Assembly: GCF_004000985.1 (NCBI RefSeq)
Contig: NZ_BIMH01000019.1
Span: forward strand, 1 to 64,000
Source of the DNA: Paenibacillus validus NBRC 15382
Lineage (GTDB): Bacteria; Bacillota; Bacilli; Paenibacillales; NBRC-103111
DNA: 64,000 nt
Reading direction: 5' to 3'
Shown: piece after piece, positions 9,224-17,195 of the stretch
Layout: every line of letters begins with the position of its first letter
Position numbering within the stretch: the first letter of the stretch is position 1
Translations under genes and position numbers: made by a program
The notes under the pieces: generated by a model
What the model saw: only the letters and a program-made list of their open reading frames with translations
Told to the model about the DNA's origin: nothing
The model's database searches: none

Positions 9224-10042
9224 CTATGCGATCAGCTTTTCAAACCGCTCCTTCATCCATAAGCAGACTTGCCACAAATCCGCCACCGGCTGGCCCGTGA
9301 ACGGCAGTCTCGGCATGTAATCCGGCGGTCCGAATTCCGGCGTGAACGTGAGCGGCATGCCGCTATTTGCTCGCGCTTGAATAATCTGCTTCCACCAGTC
9401 TTCATGCGCGCTCAGTTCCGTCTTGTATTCGGGAGCCGCGGGATGGGGGACTTGCGGTCCTTGCGCATATCCGACCCGCGAGTGAACATGTATAGTCCGC
9501 TGGAAAGCCATCTCCAGGGATTCCTTCTGATCTTGCAGCAGCGATTCACACACGCATACCCAGTGACTAAAATCGGCTGTCAGCTTCAATTCCGGGAATT
9601 CCCGGAGGAGAGCCGCTGTCGTCCAAGGCGTAAACATGGCTCGTCCCCGGTGTGTTTCGTGTCCGACCGGAATGCCCAATCTCTGCTCGACGGCGAGCGC
9701 TTTTTCGAAAAATGCCGCCTGTTCGTCAAACGGCATTGCGTCTTTGGCGCTATGTGAATTGATCATGATCGGGGCCAGTGCCGCCGCTTGTTCCGTCTGC
9801 CGGCGAAACGATTCCGCATGATCGGGTCCCTCTGTGAACACCATCGAAACATAATCGAGCTTGTATTGCTCCAGCAGACTGCGGAACCGCTTCTCTTCCA
9901 CGTTCACTCCACCGGTAATGGCCAGTTGGCTTGGTACGGGGGATTCAATTCCATGGTAGCCTGCGGCGGCAATCTGCTCGAACTGGCTCTCCAGAGAACC
10001 TTCCATCCCCCAGAGCGATTTGATGCTTTTTATTTTCATCAT
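9224..10042 (-). CDS. Sugar phosphate isomerase/epimerase-like TIM-barrel protein (second copy)
   Basis: A 272-residue TIM-barrel protein distantly related to its neighbour at 8345-9160. Visible blocks are GYHGIESPVPSQL, VGHETHRGRAMFTPW (metal-binding His/Glu), LTADFSHWVCV and LTFTPEFGPPDY. The HETH motif and FSHW region fit a metal-dependent isomerase/epimerase of the AP_endonuc_2 fold. ATG at 10042 overlaps the stop of the ferredoxin reductase gene by four bases (ATGA), a sign of translational coupling. Its tie to the electron-transfer genes makes a role in the same inositol-derivative pathway likely, but its reaction cannot be read from sequence. Confidence 0.82.
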   Translation of the reverse strand: MMKIKSIKSLWGMEGSLESQFEQIAAAGYHGIESPVPSQLAITGGVNVEEKRFRSLLEQYKLDYVSMVFTEGPDHAESFRRQTEQAAALAPIMINSHSAKDAMPFDEQAAFFEKALAVEQRLGIPVGHETHRGRAMFTPWTTAALLREFPELKLTADFSHWVCVCESLLQDQKESLEMAFQRTIHVHSRVGYAQGPQVPHPAAPEYKTELSAHEDWWKQIIQARANSGMPLTFTPEFGPPDYMPRLPFTGQPVADLWQVCLWMKERFEKLIA

Positions 10043-11289
10043 GGCCTCACCAGATCCTTTAGAAGCGCTTTCAGCTTCACGTCAGGGTTTTCCAAATTGT
10101 TCAGATCAGGTCTCGCTTGCTGTTGAATGAGCATTTCAGCGAAACGGATGTCCTTGGCAATTTTAGAGATCGGCCCAACAGCGCTGGCCGCGACTAACCG
10201 TCCGTCAGAGGTAAGATGGAAAAAGAACTTGCCGTCTTCGCCGATATTGCGGCTTACCATGATTTCGCCAAAGTCCGTCAAACCGGCCACTTGCAGCGTT
10301 TGTTCGTACTGATCGGACCAGAACCAGGGTACGACTGTATAAGCTTCCCCTGCGCCCATCATGTTACGAGCCGCAAGTGAACCTTGATCCTGGGCATTGC
10401 GCCAGGACTCAAGCCGAATTCGTCGGCCGTCATATAAAGCATGCGGGAAGGAGCAGCAGTCCCCGGCGGCAAAAATATACGGATCGCTTGTTTGGAGCCT
10501 CTCGTCAACCCGTATTCCATTCTCGATCTCCAGCCCGCAACCGGCAGCCAGCGTTATCTCCGGAACAGCGCCGATCCCGATAATAATAGAGTCGCATTCG
10601 ATCGAGGTCCCGTCGGCAAGAACGATAGCCTGACGGCCGCCGTTGTTTGCTATGCTGTCGATGGTAACGCCCAATTTGAAATCGACGCCGGCGGCACGAT
10701 GACGGGCTTCCACGATGTCGGCGATTTCCTTGGGCACACCCCGCGTCAGAATGCGCGGGCCCAGTTCGATGAGCGACACGGTACAGCCTCGCTCAACAGC
10801 GCTCGCCGCGGCTTCAAGTCCGATGAATCCGCCGCCGATGACCGCAACATGAGTCCCGGGCTGCAAACGCGAACGAAGCGACAGTGCGTCGGAAAACGTC
10901 CGCAGGTAGAGCACATCCGCGTTCTCGGAGCCTTCTAACGCGTACTTGCGCGGGCGGGCCCCTGTAGCAAGCAGCAGCCGGTCGTACGGGAGTTGCCGTC
11001 CGTCTTCAAGAATAACGGCACGGTTATTTCTGTCGATCTCTACGGCCATGCAGCCGGACAGGAATGTAATGTCGTGCTGTAACAGCTTCTCATCGTTCAG
11101 GATGAAAATCGGCGACGGTTCATCTTCGCCCAGCAGCAAATTTTTTGAAAGAGGAGGACGCTCGTAAGGCGCATGCTTCTCTTCACCGATTAGCGTGATA
11201 GGTCCGCTCCAGCCCTGCGTCCGCAGTTCGACAGCCGCACGCGCTCCGGCTTCGCCTGCCCCGATAATAACCATGCCAGCTTCGTTCAT
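10039..11289 (-). CDS. FAD-dependent ferredoxin reductase, MocF-like
   Basis: A 416-residue flavoprotein of the rubredoxin/rhodocoxin-reductase class, which passes electrons from NAD(P)H through FAD to a ferredoxin. FAD-binding GAGEAG is at 10-15, the NAD-binding GGGFIG at 152-157, the second FAD motif ends in FAAGDCC, and there is a C-terminal reductase domain. ATG at 11289 is preceded by GAGGGGG; an in-frame upstream start at 11304 has no spacing advantage. It lies 11 bases after the Rieske ferredoxin gene, its obvious electron acceptor. With the desaturase-type oxygenase upstream it reproduces the mocDEF order of Sinorhizobium meliloti, where these proteins demethylate 3-O-methyl-scyllo-inosamine. 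Confidence 0.9.
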   Translation of the reverse strand: MNEAGMVIIGAGEAGARAAVELRTQGWSGPITLIGEEKHAPYERPPLSKNLLLGEDEPSPIFILNDEKLLQHDITFLSGCMAVEIDRNNRAVILEDGRQLPYDRLLLATGARPRKYALEGSENADVLYLRTFSDALSLRSRLQPGTHVAVIGGGFIGLEAAASAVERGCTVSLIELGPRILTRGVPKEIADIVEARHRAAGVDFKLGVTIDSIANNGGRQAIVLADGTSIECDSIIIGIGAVPEITLAAGCGLEIENGIRVDERLQTSDPYIFAAGDCCSFPHALYDGRRIRLESWRNAQDQGSLAARNMMGAGEAYTVVPWFWSDQYEQTLQVAGLTDFGEIMVSRNIGEDGKFFFHLTSDGRLVAASAVGPISKIAKDIRFAEMLIQQQARPDLNNLENPDVKLKALLKDLVRP

Positions 11290-11300
11290 GACGATCCCCC

Positions 11301-11621
11301 TCAATCGACTTTGATGAAGAGCATACCCGCGTCAATCTTAACGGGATACGTCTTAATCGCGTCGCAGATTGGGGCCCGCTTGGCTTCACCGGTTGTGAAA
11401 TCAAGTCGGCCGTTATGCTTCGGACATTCGATGAGATTTCCCATCACCAGGCCGTCCGCCAGATGAACCTTCTCATGCGTGCAATGCCCGTCGGTCGCGA
11501 AGCAGTCCCCTTTGGCATTACGATAAAGCGCGTAGGTTCGGTCGCCATGATCAAATCGAACAACATCTTCTACATCGATATCTTCAACAGCACATGTTTT
11601 AATCCAGCCTTCGTTATTCAT
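11301..11621 (-). CDS. Rieske-type [2Fe-2S] ferredoxin, MocE-like
   Basis: A 106-residue Rieske ferredoxin that would shuttle electrons from the reductase at 10039-11289 to the di-iron oxygenase at 11803-12915. Cluster ligands are Cys47-x-His49 and Cys66-x2-His69. The length matches stand-alone Rieske ferredoxins. The start at 11621 follows GGAGGTACTT. A further in-frame ATG at 11747, after AAGGAGATTCTTGA, would add 42 basic residues with no Rieske homology. The downstream start was preferred because it gives the normal family length, but the upstream site is unusually good and may be used. Confidence 0.92.
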   Translation of the reverse strand: MNNEGWIKTCAVEDIDVEDVVRFDHGDRTYALYRNAKGDCFATDGHCTHEKVHLADGLVMGNLIECPKHNGRLDFTTGEAKRAPICDAIKTYPVKIDAGMLFIKVD

Positions 11622-11802
11622 AAGTACCTCCATCATGTAATCGCTTGTAGGTTTGAACTGCTGCAGTGCGAATGACAGCCGGGCAATGCGAGGAACGATA
11701 AGCCGCCTGCATTGCCGCGGACTATTAAGCGCTTTCAATGCCGTCATTCAAGAATCTCCTTGATGGAGAAATTTAAGTTTGGTCCCTGCGATGCTTTCCT
11801 GC

Positions 11803-12915
11803 TTACTCCGCTTTCCGCATGAGCGTCGCGTCAGGAGCTACCGTTCCATAGGGTGCCGGACCATATTTATACGGACGCGCGGTTTCGGGTAGCTTGCGCA
11901 CGATGGTATAAGTAGGATCTTTACGCTGCTTCCGAAGCGCCGTGAAAACTTCCATGAGAGCCGCCCAGAGACTCGGGCTTGCCGGCGGGCAGTCCCCCTT
12001 CATCTCTTCATGAAGCTTGGGAAGTGCATGATAAGGAACCATTGGAAACATATGATGCTCGATGTGATAGTTCATGTTGCAGTAAAGGAATCGGATAATC
12101 GGATTCATATAAACCGTACGTGTATTCAGGCGGTGATCCAGAACATCTTCATTAAGCCCCAAATGCTGCGTCCAAGCGACAATCATAACGGCGTAGAAGC
12201 CGTAAAAGGTTGGAAGAACGATAAACATGGCCGGCAGTATGCTTCCCGTGTAAATACAAGCCGCTATTACCGCCAAAAAGATAAGTATCCATACACGAGC
12301 TTCCCAATACGCTTTCTTGAACTCGGATGCAGGAATATACTCCAGTTCCTCTTTATCCATCTTACCGAAGGCATGCAGCAAGACTCTTTTCAGGTCGATC
12401 ACTCCGCCTATCAAGCGAAACAATTCCGCCGCCAACACTCGCCAAACCGGTGGTCTTGGGGCATGGATCTCGGGATCACGGCCAACAATATAGGTGTCGG
12501 TATGATGGCGGGCATGGCTCCAGCGCCAAGGCGTCGCCGGGAACAGGTTCATGAATGAAGCGATCTGATAAATCACTTCGTTCATCCAAGGCGTTTTGAA
12601 CATGGTTCCATGACTGGCCTCATGCCAACGCGAGTTCCCTGGCAGCGCATACACGGCACCGTACGCTGCGAATGCCGGAATTGCCCACCATGTCCCCCAG
12701 GAAAGGTATGCCAGATAGCCGAGGATGCCCAGCAAAGCAAACCAGATGATCGTATCCCGGATGGCCGGGCCGTCCTTACGCTTCATGAGCTCCTTCATCT
12801 TTTGGCGGGGAATCGGGGAAGCGTACCATTCGGCCGACGCAATCCCTTTCTCCTGCGCCCGCTTATCCTCCGGTCCGCCGAGGCTATAATCTCTTCTGTT
12901 GATATTGACAGCCAT
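11803..12915 (-). CDS. Membrane di-iron oxygenase/fatty-acid-desaturase family protein, MocD-like
   Basis: A 370-residue integral-membrane protein. All three desaturase His boxes are present: HEASH (His98, His102), HARHH (His134, His137, His138) and HIEHH (His284, His287, His288), which coordinate a di-iron centre. Hydrophobic segments lie near residues 55-95 and 205-250. Stand-alone desaturases of lipid metabolism can look alike, but the next two genes encode a Rieske ferredoxin and its reductase, as in rhizobial mocDEF, where this protein oxygenates the O-methyl group of rhizopine. ATG at 12915 after AAGGAGG, 29 bases from the regulator gene. The proposed product would be a demethylated inosamine plus formaldehyde, by analogy. 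Confidence 0.9.
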   Translation of the reverse strand: MAVNINRRDYSLGGPEDKRAQEKGIASAEWYASPIPRQKMKELMKRKDGPAIRDTIIWFALLGILGYLAYLSWGTWWAIPAFAAYGAVYALPGNSRWHEASHGTMFKTPWMNEVIYQIASFMNLFPATPWRWSHARHHTDTYIVGRDPEIHAPRPPVWRVLAAELFRLIGGVIDLKRVLLHAFGKMDKEELEYIPASEFKKAYWEARVWILIFLAVIAACIYTGSILPAMFIVLPTFYGFYAVMIVAWTQHLGLNEDVLDHRLNTRTVYMNPIIRFLYCNMNYHIEHHMFPMVPYHALPKLHEEMKGDCPPASPSLWAALMEVFTALRKQRKDPTYTIVRKLPETARPYKYGPAPYGTVAPDATLMRKAE

Positions 12916-12944
12916 AAATAACTCCTCCTTAAATCCATATTTCG

Positions 12945-14933
12945 TCAGACTGTTTTATTGCTTTTCATTGCATTGACCAATGCAGCGGGAGGTCTTTCAC
13001 GCAATACTTCCTGCCACCCGGTCAACAGGTTGTCGGCCGTGATTCGATAAGGCGTAATCCCGATAAATGACGGGATTTTTTTGCCGATTAACGCATTAGC
13101 GGCCGCTAGAGCCATCGCTCTTCCCTGCTCATAAGGCCGCTGAGCGCTGAGCCCCTTGATCGGCCCGCCCATCGCGATGTTCATAGCTCCCTCATGATCC
13201 AAGTCCGCCGTTACAATACTGATGTCTTCGCGGTTCAATTCGCGTAAAGCGGCTAACGCTTCCAACGCCGGGCCTTCCCACGATACATATAGTCCTTCGA
13301 TTTCAGGATGGCTTCGGATCATCTCATAGCACTTGTCGAAGGCTTTCTTTTCGTTGATGAAATTTTCGATCGCTACGATTTCCAGTTCGGGGAACTCCTC
13401 GCGCAACACCTGCTCTACGGCCATATCTCTTTGCTTTGTGGCAAAGAAAGAGGCGCCGTGCATGATTAATCCGATTTTTTTCTTCTTATTTTTGGTTAAA
13501 TGTTCGCCAAGGATTCTGCCCGCAATTTGACCGTTCTCCCTCTGATTGACTGAGACGCAGGTCACATAATCGTCGCGGGTAAACCCATTCGGCACATTAT
13601 CAATCAGAACAAGCTTCGTTCCTGCAGCGGCAACTTCCCTGTAGCTTTGAACCGTCAAAATCTCATCGGCGGGAATACTGATCAGAACATCGGGATTCAT
13701 CGTTAAAATACTTGCATGCTGCTTGATTTGAAGTTCAGGATCAAAGTGCGCATCCATAACGGCAAGAACTTTTACACCCAACTCCGCAAAAACGTCCTTG
13801 ATCCCTTTTTCATGCAGCCTTGCCCAAGCAATGCCTGAATAGTGAAAAGAAATGGCTGCCGTATAGGAACCTGCTTTAATCTGTTCCATCTCAAAAGGAC
13901 TCAGTTGCAAAACTTCGGGACTTTCCGCTTTTTCCCCAAGCGGCCCTCTGCCAATGCACTGCGTGGAATTTCTTACCCTCAGCCTGCTGGGAACGATCGT
14001 GTCCTCCGCGCTATCCTCCGAACCCTTTAACTTGTCATTTAGCTTCTCAACACTTTTCATGCCAATCTCTACAGGGTCAAACGCAGCGGTCGTCAGAGCG
14101 GGCTGAAGCAAATGACTCAGCTCGAACTCGTTAAAGCTGACCAGCGAAATATCATCGGGACACTTTATATTGTTGCTGTTGAATAATCTTAACAGCTCCA
14201 ACGTCGCATTTTTATCTGCGCTGAGCACTGCGGTCGGCCGATTTTCGTCTGTAAAGATTTTGTCCATCATCTGTTTATCAAATTGATCATAGGCGCCAAC
14301 GCCGATGACAAGCGCCGGATCAAACGGAATGCCGTTGTTTCGCAGCGCATCTTTATATCCGTTGAGCATTTGACGGTGCGTATAGCCATCCTTCAGCTCA
14401 TGAATATAACAAACCCTTTCATGTCCGCTTTTTATGACATGATGCGCAGCCTTGTAGGCGTTCTCATAATAATTAATCACGACATTGCCAGTTTTTGAAT
14501 CGCTTTCAAGATGATTGATGAATACGGCCGGCGTGCTCAATTCCCTCATCTTGAATACGTCTTCATTACTGTTCTTGTCAGGTACCAGGATGATGCCGCA
14601 AGGTTTCTCCAGCCTTATATAATCACGTATCGAACCTTTGTTCTGCGAGTTTAATATCACCACATGATAGCCGAACTCAACCGCTTTGCTTTTTATCCCT
14701 TTAATGATATTGACGTAAAAATAATCCTCTACATTCTCCACCAGACATAAAATCACATCTGAATGAAGGGCTTTCATATTTCGTAATACAAAGTTAGGCT
14801 GACCTTCCGATTCGTTTATGACAGCCAGCACTCGTTCCGTTAATTCTGCACTTACATATCTTGTTTTGTTGACCACATGCGATACTGTGGCGACCGAAAC
14901 TCCTGCTTTTGCTGCGATGTCTTTTATCTTCAT
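12945..14933 (-). CDS. LacI-family regulator fused to a second, transporter-like sugar-binding domain
   Basis: At 662 residues this is about twice the usual LacI length (330-350). Residues 1-48 are a LacI helix-turn-helix (MKIKDIAAKAGVSVATVSHV), about 58-325 a normal LacI ligand-binding domain, and about 343-645 a second periplasmic-binding-fold domain. The second domain aligns colinearly with the operon's lipoprotein at 2128-3318: HYSG versus HYAG, ISIPAD versus ISIPVD, IDNVPNG versus MDNKPNG, FFATKQR versus FFVTKQR, SWEGPALEALAA versus VWDAPAEGALAA, AQRPYEQG versus AQLPYDQG. No signal peptide is present. It probably senses the transported compound directly and represses its own operon. ATG at 14933 was preferred over GTG at 14939; the nearest Shine-Dalgarno-like sequence is GGTGAG. 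Confidence 0.9.
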   Translation of the reverse strand: MKIKDIAAKAGVSVATVSHVVNKTRYVSAELTERVLAVINESEGQPNFVLRNMKALHSDVILCLVENVEDYFYVNIIKGIKSKAVEFGYHVVILNSQNKGSIRDYIRLEKPCGIILVPDKNSNEDVFKMRELSTPAVFINHLESDSKTGNVVINYYENAYKAAHHVIKSGHERVCYIHELKDGYTHRQMLNGYKDALRNNGIPFDPALVIGVGAYDQFDKQMMDKIFTDENRPTAVLSADKNATLELLRLFNSNNIKCPDDISLVSFNEFELSHLLQPALTTAAFDPVEIGMKSVEKLNDKLKGSEDSAEDTIVPSRLRVRNSTQCIGRGPLGEKAESPEVLQLSPFEMEQIKAGSYTAAISFHYSGIAWARLHEKGIKDVFAELGVKVLAVMDAHFDPELQIKQHASILTMNPDVLISIPADEILTVQSYREVAAAGTKLVLIDNVPNGFTRDDYVTCVSVNQRENGQIAGRILGEHLTKNKKKKIGLIMHGASFFATKQRDMAVEQVLREEFPELEIVAIENFINEKKAFDKCYEMIRSHPEIEGLYVSWEGPALEALAALRELNREDISIVTADLDHEGAMNIAMGGPIKGLSAQRPYEQGRAMALAAANALIGKKIPSFIGITPYRITADNLLTGWQEVLRERPPAALVNAMKSNKTV

Positions 14934-14954
14934 CGTCACTCACCAATTTTATTA

Positions 14955-14964
14955 TTTACGTAAA
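14955..14964. promoter_or_regulatory. Candidate LacI-type operator O1
   Basis: Palindrome TTTACGTAAA with the central CG typical of LacI-family sites. It lies about 22 bases upstream of the fusion regulator's start codon, between promoter and gene. Confidence 0.55.
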
Positions 14965-15036
14965 AAATCGTATCAATTATTCAGCTTCGACTCTCAACAC
15001 ACCTCATTTCCTAACATTTAAGGGTAATCATAGGTA

Positions 15037-15048
15037 ATTTGCGCAAAT
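15037..15048. promoter_or_regulatory. Candidate LacI-type operator O2
   Basis: Perfect 12-base palindrome ATTTGCGCAAAT just downstream of the putative -10 element (15067-15072), where a bound repressor would block initiation. It differs from the other sites only around the centre. A looser inverted pair TTACGC/GCGTAA (15103-15108 and 15119-15124) flanks the -35 side. Confidence 0.45.
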
Positions 15049-15066
15049 AAACGAGTTCATATGTCT

Positions 15067-15096
15067 TTTATACCATAAAACACACTTGTTCGTCTA
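15067..15096 (-). promoter_or_regulatory. Candidate promoter of the moc-like operon
   Basis: On the minus strand TAGACG (15091-15096) and TATAAA (15067-15072) are 18 bases apart and point at the LacI-fusion gene. Palindromic candidate operators lie on both sides, which is the expected arrangement for autorepression. The -35 match is only moderate. Confidence 0.45.
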
Positions 15097-15191
15097 TATA
15101 ATTTACGCAATTTTTTCCGCGTAATTTAAAGAAATTTATATTTTTCCTCTTCTTATTAGGCTGTTTTTCTATTTATTTTGATCATTCCAAC

Positions 15192-15209
15192 GTTTTTTAC
15201 GTAAAAAAC
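15192..15209. promoter_or_regulatory. Candidate LacI-type operator O3
   Basis: Perfect 18-base palindrome GTTTTTTACGTAAAAAAC with the same TTTACGTAAA core as O1. It lies about 100 bases upstream of the candidate promoter, a spacing suitable for looping to O1 or O2. Confidence 0.6.
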
Positions 15210-15254
15210 ATACTCAATAACATGATATTCGGTTTCAACTATGTTCATTATTCA

Positions 15255-15272
15255 TTTTTTTACGTAAAAAAT
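15255..15272. promoter_or_regulatory. Candidate LacI-type operator O4
   Basis: Near-perfect palindrome with core TTTTTTACGTAAAAAA (15256-15271), almost identical to O3 and 63 bases away (six helical turns). It also lies 140 bases upstream of the divergent ABC-F gene, so the regulator could affect that gene too. Confidence 0.6.
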
Positions 15273-15411
15273 TATCTTGGTAAAACTCGCTTGCGTAACA
15301 CGAAATAGACTCTTTATATTAAGGTTTTTACATCGTCTCCCACATTGAGTTATCCGCACCTTAACGCTTATAATAAAGCGATAATAAAGTTTAAAGGAAA
15401 AGGTGTCATTC

Positions 15412-16968
15412 ATGAGCATATTAAACGTAGAAAGACTAAGCCATGGCTTTGGAGACCGCGCCATCTTCAACGATGTATCCTTCCGCCTGCTCAAGGGCGA
15501 GCACATCGGACTTATCGGCGCCAACGGCGAAGGCAAATCCACCTTCATGAACATCATTACGGGCAAGCTCCAGCCGGATGACGGGAAGATCGAATGGTCC
15601 AAGCGCATGCGCGTTGGATATCTCGATCAGCATGCGGTGCTCAGTAAGGGCATGACGATCCGCGACGTCCTAAAGGGAGCCTTCCAATACTTGTTTGATA
15701 TGGAACAAGAGATGAACGACATGTACGCCAAGATGGGCGAGGTATCTCCGGAGGAGCTTGAGCAGCTGCTCGAGGATGTCGGAACGATTCAGGATACGTT
15801 GACGAATCAGGATTTTTACATGATCGACGCCAAAATTGAAGAAACCGCCCGCGGACTGGGACTTACCGATATCGGACTGGATAAGGACGTCAACGACCTT
15901 AGCGGCGGTCAACGGACGAAGGTATTGCTGGCGAAGCTGCTGCTCGAAAAGCCGGACATCCTGCTCCTCGACGAGCCGACGAACTATCTCGATGAACAGC
16001 ATATCGATTGGTTGAAGCGCTACCTGCAAGAGTACGAGAATGCATTCATTCTAATTTCACACGACATTCCGTTCCTTAACAGCGTCATCAACCTGATCTA
16101 TCATATGGAGAACCAGGAGCTAAACCGCTATGTTGGCGATTACGACCACTTCCAGCAGGTCTATGAAATGAAAAAGCAACAGCTGGAATCCGCCTATAAG
16201 CGCCAACAGCAGGAGATTGCCGATTTGAAAGACTTCGTGGCCCGGAACAAAGCGAGTGTCGCGACGCGGAATATGGCGATGTCCAGACAAAAGAAGCTCG
16301 ACAAGATGGAAGTTATCGAGCTCGCTAAGGAAAAACCGAAGCCACAGTTCAACTTCAAGGAAGCGAGAACGTCCGGCAAGCTGATTTTCGAAGCCAAGGA
16401 TCTCGTCATCGGTTATGATAGTCCCTTGTCAAGGCCGCTTAACCTCCGTATGGAACGCGGTCAGAAGATCGCGCTTGTGGGTGCGAACGGGATCGGTAAA
16501 ACGACGCTGCTGAGGAGTATCTTAGGCGAAATCAAGGCTTTGTCCGGCTCCGTTCAGCTCGGAGAGAACCTGAACATTGGTTACTTCGAGCAGGAAACGA
16601 AGGATGCCAACTATAACACATGTATCGAGGAAGTATGGAACGAATTCCCTTCTTTCTCGCAGTTCGAAGTGCGCGCGGCGCTGGCCAAGTGCGGGCTCAC
16701 GACCAAGCATATCGAGAGCAAAATTGCCGTGCTTAGCGGCGGCGAGAAGGCGAAGGTGCGCCTCTGCAAGCTGATCAACCGCGAAACGAACCTGCTCGTG
16801 CTCGATGAGCCGACCAACCATTTGGATGTGGATGCCAAGGATGAGCTGAAGCGTGCCCTTAAGGCGTACAAAGGCAGCATCCTGCTGATCTCCCACGAAC
16901 CGGAATTTTATCGCGATGTCGTTACAGATACATGGAACTGTGAATCCTGGACAACGAAGGTGTTTTAA
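15412..16968 (+). CDS. yfmM: ABC-F family ATPase (YfmM-like)
   Basis: A 518-residue soluble twin-ATPase without membrane segments. ABC-F proteins act on ribosomes as translation or antibiotic-protection factors. Domain 1 has GANGEGKST, LSGGQRTK and LLLDEPTNYLD. Domain 2 has GANGIGKTT, LSGGEKAK and LVLDEPTNHLD. The two are joined by the charged helical linker typical of ABC-F (about residues 245-320). The length and the ending WNCESWTTKVF agree with Bacillus subtilis YfmM. ATG at 15412 was chosen over the GTG at 15403 because AAAGGAAAAGG is better spaced. It is divergent from the moc-like operon and followed by a strong terminator. Confidence 0.92.
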   Translation: MSILNVERLSHGFGDRAIFNDVSFRLLKGEHIGLIGANGEGKSTFMNIITGKLQPDDGKIEWSKRMRVGYLDQHAVLSKGMTIRDVLKGAFQYLFDMEQEMNDMYAKMGEVSPEELEQLLEDVGTIQDTLTNQDFYMIDAKIEETARGLGLTDIGLDKDVNDLSGGQRTKVLLAKLLLEKPDILLLDEPTNYLDEQHIDWLKRYLQEYENAFILISHDIPFLNSVINLIYHMENQELNRYVGDYDHFQQVYEMKKQQLESAYKRQQQEIADLKDFVARNKASVATRNMAMSRQKKLDKMEVIELAKEKPKPQFNFKEARTSGKLIFEAKDLVIGYDSPLSRPLNLRMERGQKIALVGANGIGKTTLLRSILGEIKALSGSVQLGENLNIGYFEQETKDANYNTCIEEVWNEFPSFSQFEVRAALAKCGLTTKHIESKIAVLSGGEKAKVRLCKLINRETNLLVLDEPTNHLDVDAKDELKRALKAYKGSILLISHEPEFYRDVVTDTWNCESWTTKVF

Positions 16969-16982
16969 ACGGTATTCCTCGA

Positions 16983-17022
16983 AAGCTTGTCTGACCGTTA
17001 GTGGTAAGACAAGCTTTTTTTT
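16983..17022 (+). terminator. Rho-independent terminator after the ABC-F gene
   Basis: Ten-base stem AAGCTTGTCT / AGACAAGCTT (16983-16992 and 17007-17016) followed directly by a run of T to 17022, starting 15 bases after the ABC-F stop codon. Confidence 0.9.
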
Positions 17023-17079
17023 GCGAACAGAAGCATGAGACTCTTCTCCCTAACCAGCCTCCCATTCGAGACGGCAAAA

Positions 17080-17102
17080 GAGGAGGGTTCAGCACCCTCC
17101 TC
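17080..17102 (-). terminator. Terminator-like hairpin after the Gmad2 lipoprotein gene
   Basis: Nine-base stem GAGGAGGGT / ACCCTCCTC with a five-base loop, followed on the minus strand by TTTT. It lies about 95 bases downstream of the lipoprotein stop codon. Confidence 0.6.
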
Positions 17103-17195
17103 CCCATGCTATGTTCCGACCCGTTGCTTCTGGAATGTGCTCCCCGGGTCCGGCCCACTTCCGTCAATTTGCCGATTTATCGATCTCAGTTACTA

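Noticed and set aside
14955-15272. Repeated TTTACGTAAA motifs as a CRISPR-like or iteron array
   Set aside because: Spacing is irregular, there are no unique spacers of constant length, and each unit is a short CG-centred palindrome, which fits operators better.
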